The notes under the pieces were generated by a model. The model searched no databases, was not told the DNA's origin, and was given only the letters and a program-made list of their open reading frames with translations. From an uncultured beta proteobacterium (GTDB lineage: Bacteria > Pseudomonadota > Gammaproteobacteria > Burkholderiales > Burkholderiaceae_C), in NCBI GenBank assembly GCA_903886275.1, contig CAISLN010000063.1:1-64000 (forward strand): DNA of 64,000 nt, in the 5' to 3' direction. Below are positions 36,348-43,615 of the stretch, one piece after another. The stretch's first letter is position 1. Each line of letters begins with the position of its first letter. The position numbers were made by a program, and so were the translations under genes.

Positions 36348-36669
36348 TCAGGCTGCCACCGAATGCGCCGACAGGCTGACGTGAAGCCTTTGCCGCACTG
36401 CCAGAAAAATGGCAGCGAGGTTGTCCATGCTGGGGTTACCAGTGGGCGACAACATCCTATGCAGGCTTTTGCGGGGCTTGGCGGTAAGTGCCGCAAGTTG
36501 CTCGAAGCCGATGGTAGCGTTGACCAAGTCACGCAGGATCAGACGGGCGGTCCCGGGTTCGCCGTTGAGAAACAGAGTGGCGGCCTCATCTAGGATGAGC
36601 CTGCGCAAAAGAGGAATCGCTCTGTACGCGCTGAAGGACCGTCTCTTTGAAATCTCTGGTCAGTGCCAT
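36348..36669 (-). pseudogene. Frameshifted orphan antitoxin (HTH, HigA-like addiction-module family)
   Basis: From an ATG at 36669 with GGGGTAA upstream, the frame reads MALTRDFKETVLQRVQSD and stops after SSFAQAHPR. The next frame carries LILDEAATLFLNGEPG through the HTH part (SLHRMLSPTGNPSMDNLAAIF) to the stop at 36348. The two halves join into a familiar antitoxin of about 105 residues if one base is added or removed near 36600. These antitoxins normally follow a RelE/HigB toxin gene. None is present: the channel gene ends 57 bp upstream. The module therefore seems dead, unless expression starts at a TTG at 36608. Confidence 0.82.
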
Positions 36670-36720
36670 TTATTTACCCCTTGTGGTTTGTCTTTGAGGC
36701 CATCGCCTTTTTCCTTTCAG

Positions 36721-36867
36721 ACCCCTCACACCGCCATTGTTTTGAAGCTGCGCTGGAAGCGCTCCAGGCTATTGAAGGAGCCGCAGACAAACAGGATGTC
36801 GTCGCCGGCGATAGTGAAAGCATCGTCAAACTCCACGAGGATGTCGCCGGCGCGCTCCACCGCCACC
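36721..36867. repeat. Direct-repeat partner of the channel remnant
   Basis: This stretch at the 3' end of the intact channel gene is the counterpart of 36186-36326, in the same orientation. Together they bracket a 394-bp block holding only the broken antitoxin. A homologous exchange between them would delete that block. Confidence 0.8.
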
Positions 36868-38372
36868 ACCTTGGCGCCGGTGCGGTCCATTTCCTCGCTG
36901 CGCCAGGGGTGCGCGCCCACCAGGGTGCCACTGGACTGGCGTATGAATTTGATGCGGTTCTCCACCTGCACCATTTGCTCCCCCAGCAATTGGAAGGCTA
37001 GAATTTGCCCGGCCACCTGCCCTACCGATATCGCAAAGTCGGCGCCCGAGCGGTACAGGCGTGCGGTATTGCGAGTGCGCTGCACGCGCACCACCAGTGG
37101 CACCTCGGGCGCATAGGCGCGCACCACGGCGGTGGCAAACACCGACTCGCTGTCATCGCTCAGCGCCAGCACCACGGCGCTGGCCTCGCGCAGCTTGGCG
37201 CGTTCGAGCATGCTGGGCTCCAGCACACTGCCCACCAGGTCCACCCCGGGGGCTGCCACCCGGTCAATCACGATGCAGGTTTCACCGGCGTCCTGCAGCA
37301 TCTCCACCACCTTCTGTCCCACAGCGCCAAAACCGGCCAGCACAATCGGGCCGGCCCGGCGTATCGGCATGGCCATGCGCTCGACCCGTTCGAGGTTGGC
37401 ATGCGCGCCCACCGCCACCAAAATCGCACCCGCCTCCACCCTTGTCTGCGGCCCCTTGGTGGTGGTGAACACGCCACCCAGCCACTGCCCTATCAGCGAC
37501 ACGCCATGGCGCTCGCGCAGGCGCAACTCGCCCAAGGTCTTGCCGGCCAGAGAGCTTTCTGCCCGCACCCGGAACTCGGCCATGCCGATCTTGGTGCCCA
37601 GCAAATGCATGCCCTCGGCCGGCGGGCTGATGCGAATGCTGGCCTGCGAGGCCAGCGCCGCGCCCAGCACATGCGCCGGGGTAAACACCTCGGTGGCGCC
37701 GATCTGAATCATGGGGTAGCGGTACAGCGGGTCATCGGCCAGCGCATAGATGGGGCCGGTGTAGCCGCCTTCGCGCACGACCATGGTGAAGGTAGCGTTG
37801 TCATGGTCGTTGCCATTGGCCACCACCGCCTGCGCCTGCGCCACGTTAGCCAGCACGCCGGGGTCGTCGGCCATCTTGCCAAACACCACGTTGTAACCAC
37901 GGTCGCGCAGGTTGCGCGCCAACTGCATGTCTTCCTCCAGAATGACAAAGGGCGTGCCCTTGCTCTTGAACTCCACCAGCAGCGAGTCCAGGGCCGGGCC
38001 GTAGCGGTAAAAAAGTACCTTCCCATTCATGGGCGGCAACTGGTGCTGCAGCCGCACCTCGAACTGCTCCTCAAAGTAGGGCAGGATGACCATCGGAAAG
38101 GCCAGGAAGATCAGGAACTGCCCGGCAAACTGCACCACCATCACATAGAGGGCCATCAGCGGATGGGTCCAGCTGCTGTCGGCCCCATAGCCGGTGGTGG
38201 TGATGGTCTCGCTGGCCCAGAGCAGGCTTTGCAAATAGGTGCGCGAGCGCCCTTCCAGATGGTCCATGCCCAGCATGTAGAGCAGGGCGAGCAGCAGCAC
38301 GATGACGGGCAGCAGCGCCAGTATGGTCAGGAAGCGTCGGCTGGAACGTTTGAGATTGAGCTTGATTTGCAT
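36726..38372 (-). CDS. K+ channel-like protein with two RCK/TrkA-N domains (Castor/Pollux type)
   Basis: The ATG at 38372 (MQIKLNLKRSSRR) begins a 548-residue protein; the longer frame to 38504 would overlap the divergent DUF2252 start. There is a helix at about residues 14-34, a K+ selectivity filter TTTGYG (58-63) and a second helix (about 75-99), then two Rossmann-type RCK units. The second RCK unit begins IVLAGFGAVGQKVVEML and is followed by VIDRVAAPGVDLVGS. The architecture matches bacterial Castor/Pollux-like or MthK-like channels that gate by ligand binding to RCK domains. The gene is divergent from DUF2252. A C-terminal remnant of a paralogue lies 0.5 kb downstream. Confidence 0.9.
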   Translation of the reverse strand: MQIKLNLKRSSRRFLTILALLPVIVLLLALLYMLGMDHLEGRSRTYLQSLLWASETITTTGYGADSSWTHPLMALYVMVVQFAGQFLIFLAFPMVILPYFEEQFEVRLQHQLPPMNGKVLFYRYGPALDSLLVEFKSKGTPFVILEEDMQLARNLRDRGYNVVFGKMADDPGVLANVAQAQAVVANGNDHDNATFTMVVREGGYTGPIYALADDPLYRYPMIQIGATEVFTPAHVLGAALASQASIRISPPAEGMHLLGTKIGMAEFRVRAESSLAGKTLGELRLRERHGVSLIGQWLGGVFTTTKGPQTRVEAGAILVAVGAHANLERVERMAMPIRRAGPIVLAGFGAVGQKVVEMLQDAGETCIVIDRVAAPGVDLVGSVLEPSMLERAKLREASAVVLALSDDSESVFATAVVRAYAPEVPLVVRVQRTRNTARLYRSGADFAISVGQVAGQILAFQLLGEQMVQVENRIKFIRQSSGTLVGAHPWRSEEMDRTGAKVVAVERAGDILVEFDDAFTIAGDDILFVCGSFNSLERFQRSFKTMAV

Positions 38373-38502
38373 GAAAAGGAAGGCTTGGTGTTTATGTATA
38401 TTGTGCGATCTTGAAACCGCATCCTGGCCTGATGGCGGTGTTTGTTGCGCACCGCGCTTGTATTTTCCACTGTGGCGCACTCGCTTAAGCAAAGGTCTCC
38501 CC

Positions 38503-39888
38503 ATGGCAAAACCGCTAGAACACCCGCAAAAGCCGGCGCAGCTGCGCAGCCGCCTGGAGCGTTACCAGGCCGGCAAGGCCTTGCGCGCAGCCTGCCCGCG
38601 CGAGTCGCAGGCGAGGCTGGACTTGGCGCCCAACAGGCCCGATCCGGTGGACCTGTTGATCGCCTCCAGCGCAGGGCGCATTGAAGAATTGCTGCCCCTG
38701 CGCTATGGGCGCATGCTGGCCTCGCCCTTTGCATTTTTTCGCGGCGCGGCCTCCATCATGGCGTCGGACCTGTCCCACACGCCCGACTCCGGCATCACCG
38801 TGCAGGCCTGTGGCGACTGCCACCTGCTGAACTTCGGCGTCTTTGCCACACCCGAGCGGCGCCTTGTTTTTGACATCAATGACTTTGACGAGACCCACCC
38901 CGCCCCTTGGGAATGGGACCTCAAGCGCCTGGCCACCAGCTTTGTCATCGCCAGCCAACACAACGGCCACCGCGCGCCAGACTGCAGGGCTGCTGCGACT
39001 GCGGTGGCGCATCACTACCGGGAAAAGCTGCAGGAGCTGGCCCAACAGCCCACGCTGGAGGCCTGGCATTCCTTCCTAGACTATGAAAAGCTGATTGCCA
39101 TGACCGACGACACGGCGCTCAGACAGCGTCGCAAGCGGGTGCTGCAAAAGGCGCTGGCCCACGACGCCATGGCCTGTCTGGTGAAGCTGACCGACGGCAG
39201 CACAGCGCGCATCAAGGATGTGCCGCCCCTGATCTTCCACCCGGATGCCTGGCACGACCCGAGCTTTGCCGAGGTGGTGACCCACAACCTGGCGCGCTAC
39301 CGCGAGTCGCTGGCCCCCGAGCGCCGCGTGCTGCTGGACCGCTACACCCTGGCCGACCTGGCCATCAAGGTGGTGGGCGTGGGCAGCGTGGGCCTGCTGT
39401 GCGCCGTGGCCCTGCTGTTTGCATCGGAAGACGACCCTCTGTTTCTGCAGGTCAAAGAGGCGCGCGACTCGGTGCTGGCGCCCTACGTCAAGGCGCAGGC
39501 TTTTGCCACCCACGGCGCGCGCGTGGTGTACGGTCAGCGCCTGATGCAGGCCGCGTCGGATGTGTTTCTGGGCCACACGGTGAGCGCCCAGGGCATGCAC
39601 TTTTATGTGCGCCAACTGCGCGACGTCAAGGTCAAACCGCTTATTGAGACTTTTACGCCGCAAGCCATGCGCGACTACGCCCGCAGCACGGGCTGGGCCT
39701 TGGCGCGCGCCCATGCCCGCTCGGGCGATGCGGCCCTGATGGCCGGCTACATCGGACGCAGCGCGGCCTTTACCAAGGCCATTGCCAACTTTGCGGTACG
39801 CTATGGCGCGCAAAACGAACGCGACCATAAGGCACTGCTGCAAGCCGTGCGCCTTGGTCGCGTGCAAGCCCATACCGAGGACCCATGA
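38503..39888 (+). CDS. DUF2252 protein
   Basis: The ATG at 38503 (MAKPLEHPQKPAQLRSR) gives 461 residues; upstream sequence belongs to the channel gene. It shows the whole DUF2252 pattern: LRYGRMLASPFAFFRGAA, VQACGDCHLLNFGVFATPER, FDINDFDETHPAPWEWDLKR and KVVGVGSVGL. The HLxNFG and DxNDFDE motifs resemble a kinase-like (aminoglycoside phosphotransferase-type) active site, but no substrate is established for the family. It lies divergent to the channel and 3 bp before the META lipoprotein gene. Confidence 0.9.
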   Translation: MAKPLEHPQKPAQLRSRLERYQAGKALRAACPRESQARLDLAPNRPDPVDLLIASSAGRIEELLPLRYGRMLASPFAFFRGAASIMASDLSHTPDSGITVQACGDCHLLNFGVFATPERRLVFDINDFDETHPAPWEWDLKRLATSFVIASQHNGHRAPDCRAAATAVAHHYREKLQELAQQPTLEAWHSFLDYEKLIAMTDDTALRQRRKRVLQKALAHDAMACLVKLTDGSTARIKDVPPLIFHPDAWHDPSFAEVVTHNLARYRESLAPERRVLLDRYTLADLAIKVVGVGSVGLLCAVALLFASEDDPLFLQVKEARDSVLAPYVKAQAFATHGARVVYGQRLMQAASDVFLGHTVSAQGMHFYVRQLRDVKVKPLIETFTPQAMRDYARSTGWALARAHARSGDAALMAGYIGRSAAFTKAIANFAVRYGAQNERDHKALLQAVRLGRVQAHTEDP

Positions 39889-39891
39889 ACC

Positions 39892-40377
39892 ATGAGCCAT
39901 CTACCCACCCTCACCGCGCTGATAGGCATCGCCCTGCTCAGCGCCTGCACCCTGCCACGCACCAGCCCCGCTGGGGGAGCTGCTGCTTCCAGCGCATTGC
40001 CCGCCCCGGCCACCGCACCACGCGCCACGCTCACCGGTGCCGAGTGGGTGGTGGAAGACATTGACGGCGCCGGCGTGATCGACAGCTCCCGCGCCACGCT
40101 GAACTTTGCGCCAGACGGACGCCTGTATGGCCGCTCCTCCTGCAACAACTACAGTGGCCACTACCAGGTCACGGGCGACGGGATCAGCGTGTCGCAACTG
40201 GCCGGCACCCGCATGGCCTGTGCTGCGAGCCTGATGCAGCAGGAGCAACGCTTCACCACGGCCCTGACCCAAGCGCAGCGCTTTGCCTTTGATAGCGACG
40301 GCGCCCTGCTCCTGTTCACCGGCGAGCAGCGCCGAATTCTGGCGCGCCGCCCAAGCGCAGAAGCCAGCACGCAGTGA
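39892..40377 (+). CDS. META-domain (HslJ-like) lipoprotein
   Basis: A 161-residue lipoprotein: signal MSHLPTLTALIGIALL with lipobox LSAC, an Ala/Pro linker, then a META domain (AEWVVEDIDG, LNFAPDGRLYGRSSCNNYSG, GTRMACAASLMQQEQRF). META/HslJ proteins are surface or periplasmic and often linked to heat or drug stress. The start follows the DUF2252 stop by 3 bp, so the two are likely cotranscribed. Confidence 0.9.
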   Translation: MSHLPTLTALIGIALLSACTLPRTSPAGGAAASSALPAPATAPRATLTGAEWVVEDIDGAGVIDSSRATLNFAPDGRLYGRSSCNNYSGHYQVTGDGISVSQLAGTRMACAASLMQQEQRFTTALTQAQRFAFDSDGALLLFTGEQRRILARRPSAEASTQ

Positions 40378-40631
40378 AACAAGGCGCGTTCACCTGGCCT
40401 TGCTGGGTCTGCTGGAATTGGCGGCGCACGCTGCAAGCGATAGCGTGATCTGCCGCGCCGCCCATCACAAAGCCGCCGTTCGATAGGTGAGATAGCGCCC
40501 GATATCTATCCAAGCCAGCGCTGCGTTCTGGCGAAAGTAGCGTAAATCGGCGCGACACCAGACAATGCATTTCAAGAAGTTGCGCCGACCCTAGCGGCAA
40601 GACCTTGGCCCTTTGCGATGGAGCGTAGGAC

Positions 40632-40907
40632 ATGCAAGACGACAACAACAATACCAAGCTGGTACGGGCCCTCTTGGGACAGCGTGTACGGGCGCTGCGC
40701 AAGCAGGCCGGTCTGACGCAGGAACGGTTGGCGCAGTATTGCGGCCTGTTCAGGCCCTATCTGTCACGCATAGAAAGCGGCACCGCCAACCCCAGCCTGC
40801 AGGTATTGACCGCGATCGCCACAGCGCTGCATGTCACGGTCTATGCGCTGCTTGCCGCTGGCAATGGCCACATGAATGGGCATGCCACCCATGGGACAGA
40901 TGCATAA
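40632..40907 (+). CDS. XRE-family helix-turn-helix regulator
   Basis: A 91-residue protein with a single HTH: LGQRVRALRKQAGLTQERLA then LSRIESGTANPSLQVLTAIA, the classic Cro/C1-type fold. The ribosome-binding site (GGAGCGTAGGAC) is good. It stands alone, with 254 bp upstream and 144 bp downstream free of genes. No partner is visible, and its target is unknown. Confidence 0.88.
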   Translation: MQDDNNNTKLVRALLGQRVRALRKQAGLTQERLAQYCGLFRPYLSRIESGTANPSLQVLTAIATALHVTVYALLAAGNGHMNGHATHGTDA

Positions 40908-41051
40908 GCATGCGCCCTGTGCACCAAACGCCCCACTTCGGCACAGCCGCGCAAGACGGCCAAAACTGGAATTATTTTCAGGGCCCGCTAAACTGCTCAG
41001 TGCCCTTTCGCCCTCAGGCAATGCGTACCAAGCCCACATGATTGGAGCCCT

Positions 41052-41615
41052 ATGTTGATCACCAAAAGGACGGTCGCCTTCATCCAAAGCGCCGGTCAGG
41101 CTATTGACAGCGCATCGGCAGCCCTCTCAGAAAACATGCGCGCCGCAGCCGAGGACATGCTGTCACAGGTGACGCTCAGCCCCTTCGGCTCGGCCTCCAC
41201 GCAAGCCCTTGAAGAGTTCAGACGGGTGGCCCGACTGGGTCAGGACCTGATTGCCATGGAGCAGGAGCTCAGGCGGATTTATACGGCCGCCACCGAGCTT
41301 GCCGGCGCGCCAAGCGCGTTGACGGCGCAGGCGAGTCAAGGGCCGCCGAGCTCCGGTCAACCCGCCAAGAAGAGCTTTCCCAAGACCAGCGAGCCGGGCG
41401 CAGACCCCTTGTCTGCGCTGTCCGACAACGACCGCAAGCTGATGCACTACCTGGAAGCGTCACTTCAAAAAGGCGAGTGGACCCGGTTGAACGGCCAAAC
41501 CGTGGTGCGCGGTTCGGGCCTGCCAAGCGGCTCCGTGGGCGTTTCCATGCGGCGGTTATTGGCAGCGGGCAAGGTGCAAAAGGGCAATCGCGGCATGTAC
41601 CGGCTCGCCGACTGA
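41052..41615 (+). CDS. Hypothetical protein with winged-helix-like C-terminus
   Basis: A 187-residue protein starting MLITKRTVAFIQSAGQ with GGAG just upstream. The first 85 residues are helical and charged, resembling a coiled coil; the middle is Ala/Pro/Ser-rich. The last 60 residues (LMHYLEASLQKGEWTRLNG, then SVGVSMRRLLAAGKVQKGNR) read like a winged helix with a basic recognition element. I do not recognise the family; DNA binding is only suggested. It follows the XRE gene on the same strand and converges on the DnaJ-like gene. Confidence 0.65.
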   Translation: MLITKRTVAFIQSAGQAIDSASAALSENMRAAAEDMLSQVTLSPFGSASTQALEEFRRVARLGQDLIAMEQELRRIYTAATELAGAPSALTAQASQGPPSSGQPAKKSFPKTSEPGADPLSALSDNDRKLMHYLEASLQKGEWTRLNGQTVVRGSGLPSGSVGVSMRRLLAAGKVQKGNRGMYRLAD

Positions 41616-41638
41616 GGCGGTGTGCCGCCGCGCTTGGT

Positions 41639-42673
41639 TCAGGAGCGTGTCGGCTTGGTACTGCTCCAGCGCTTCATGTTGCGCTGCCATTGGCCCAGCG
41701 GCTGCTTGTGGTCGGATGCGGCAGCCTGGTTGGTGCTTTCAATCAACTGGTCCAGCAGGGCCTCTTGTTGCGCATCGGGCTGGGACGCAAACACCGGCAC
41801 CACCTTCACCAAGTAGTCGCCGCGCGGGCCGCGCAAGGCGCCAGGAAAACCCTGGCCACGCAGGCGGTAAACCAGGGCATCGCGGCTCAGGCGCATTTGC
41901 TGCAGCCCACCCGGGGTGGGCACATCGACCCAGCGCCCGGCCATCCAGGCGTAACCATTCACCGGCATTTCACAGCGCAACACACCCTCGTCATCGAGCG
42001 TAAAAAGCGCATGCGGCTCAATCTCCACTTGCAGCTCCAGGCCCATCTCGGTGTCCCCCTGGGGCGAGGGCGGCACGCTGAGCACATGGCCGGTGCGCAC
42101 ACCGGCCGGAAAACGGACCTGGCGCCGGTAAGCCTGCGAGCGCTCGCCGCTGCCCGCACAGGGCTCGCAGGGCGATCGGTGGCGCCCGTCGCCACCGCAG
42201 ACTCCACAGGCCTCCTCGCTCCACAACCAACCAAACAGCGCCGGCTTGCGCACCGCGCCGCTGCCACGGCAACTGCTGCAGGCCTTGGCCAACACCCGCT
42301 GGCCCTTGCCAACACAGGCCTCGCAGCTGTGGCTGAAGTGCCCGCTCAGGGTGCGTGTGCAACCCAGAATCGCCTCTTCCAGCGTCAGGCGCACTTGGCG
42401 CAGGTACATTTTTTCGGTGGCCTGCGGCTGCGACGCGGCAGCCGGCTGCTCGGCCTCGCGCTCAGCGTCCGCGGCGCCTTCTTCGCCACCATCGCGCAGT
42501 TGGCGAATGTGCTGGTAGGCCTTGTTGATGCGCTGCATGCGGCGGCCCGCGTCCGCCGCCGCGTTGCGATCCGGGTGCCAGGCGGCTACTAGGCGGCGCC
42601 AACTGGCCTTGATCTGTGCATTGCTAGAGCTCGGGTCCAAGCCCAATTCTGCGTAGGCCTGCTGGGTTTCCAT
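41639..42673 (-). CDS. DnaJ-like co-chaperone with zinc-finger domain, lacking a G/F region
   Basis: The ATG at 42673 (METQQAYAELGLDPSSS) gives 344 residues with AGGAAAC upstream. The J-domain contains the HPD motif (AAWHPDRN). Four CxxC-type pairs follow: CEACVGKG, CSSCRGSG, CGVCGGDG and CEPCAGSG, the DnaJ zinc-binding region. Substrate-binding beta domains come after. The Gly/Phe-rich linker of true DnaJ is absent; a short charged, Ala-rich stretch stands instead. It should stimulate a DnaK ATPase, perhaps for a particular client. It is divergent from the ParA-like gene. Confidence 0.88.
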   Translation of the reverse strand: METQQAYAELGLDPSSSNAQIKASWRRLVAAWHPDRNAAADAGRRMQRINKAYQHIRQLRDGGEEGAADAEREAEQPAAASQPQATEKMYLRQVRLTLEEAILGCTRTLSGHFSHSCEACVGKGQRVLAKACSSCRGSGAVRKPALFGWLWSEEACGVCGGDGRHRSPCEPCAGSGERSQAYRRQVRFPAGVRTGHVLSVPPSPQGDTEMGLELQVEIEPHALFTLDDEGVLRCEMPVNGYAWMAGRWVDVPTPGGLQQMRLSRDALVYRLRGQGFPGALRGPRGDYLVKVVPVFASQPDAQQEALLDQLIESTNQAAASDHKQPLGQWQRNMKRWSSTKPTRS

Positions 42674-42871
42674 GGGGGCTGTTTCCTGCGGTTGCGGTCT
42701 GGAAGGCCGCGCTAGGCGTGGCAAGACCAAGTGCATCGTAGCAAAACCGCAGGTCCGAGGCCATGCGGATGACCCACAGGGCCGCGCTGGAGGCTATCAA
42801 TAGCGGTTAACCTTGCATGGTCCTTGCTTGGACTCTTCAGGCAAACCCGCACATTTCCTTCAGGATCACAT

Positions 42872-43579
42872 ATGCCTTCTCTTAATTTCATCGGCGGCGA
42901 AAAAGGTGGCGTCGGCAAATCGGTGGCCTCGCGCCTGCTGGCCCAGTACTTTATTGACAAGGGACAGCCCTTTACCGGCTTTGACACCGACCGCTCGCAC
43001 ACATCCTTCAAGCGCTTCTATGCCGACTACGCCTCGCCCGTGGTGGTGGACAGCTTTGAGGGCCTGGACCTGATTGCCACCGAATTTGAAACCCAGCGCG
43101 CGGACGGCCGCACGCCCAGCGTCATCGTCGATCTGGCGGCACAAACCGCCGCACCGCTGTCGCGCTGGATCCGCGAATCCGAGCTGATTCCCCTGATGGC
43201 CGAGATGGGTATCACCGTCAACTTCTGGCACCTGGCCGATGCCGGCAAAGACACGGTGGACCTGCTGGAGCGCCTGCTCAGCACCTATGGCGTCGGCCCC
43301 AATTACATCGTCGTCAAAAACCTCGGGCGCGGCAGCGACTTCTCGCAGCTCGAAGAGTCTGGCGCCCTTAAAAAAGCCCGGGCAATGGGAGCCAGGGTGA
43401 TCACCTTGGCCCAGCTGCACGAGGCCAGCATGCGCAAAATGGACCGGCAAAACGCCAGCTTCTGGTCCGCCATCAACCGCCGCGAGGGCGAAGATGCGCT
43501 GGGCATGCTGGAGCGCCAACGCGTCAAGAGCTGGCTCAAGGGCACCTACACCCTGTTCGACACTTTGCCCCTGGAATAG
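42872..43579 (+). CDS. ParA/MinD-like P-loop ATPase
   Basis: The ATG at 42872 follows AGGATCAC; it starts MPSLNFIGGEKGGVGKS with the deviant Walker A GGEKGGVGKS (Lys and the signature second Lys present). The 235-residue product has DTDRSHTSFKRFY near switch I and VIVDLAAQTAAPL at switch II, but lacks a recognisable ParB or MinE-type partner. It is likely an orphan ParA-like localisation or export-linked ATPase. The N-terminal start is well supported, and it is divergent from the DnaJ-like gene. Confidence 0.85.
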   Translation: MPSLNFIGGEKGGVGKSVASRLLAQYFIDKGQPFTGFDTDRSHTSFKRFYADYASPVVVDSFEGLDLIATEFETQRADGRTPSVIVDLAAQTAAPLSRWIRESELIPLMAEMGITVNFWHLADAGKDTVDLLERLLSTYGVGPNYIVVKNLGRGSDFSQLEESGALKKARAMGARVITLAQLHEASMRKMDRQNASFWSAINRREGEDALGMLERQRVKSWLKGTYTLFDTLPLE

Positions 43580-43615
43580 CCAAAACACAGCAGGTCCGCT
43601 GGCATACTCTAAGGC

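Noticed and set aside
37005-38414. 469-residue plus-strand frame
   Set aside because: Antisense to the K+ channel, whose selectivity filter and RCK motifs are clear.
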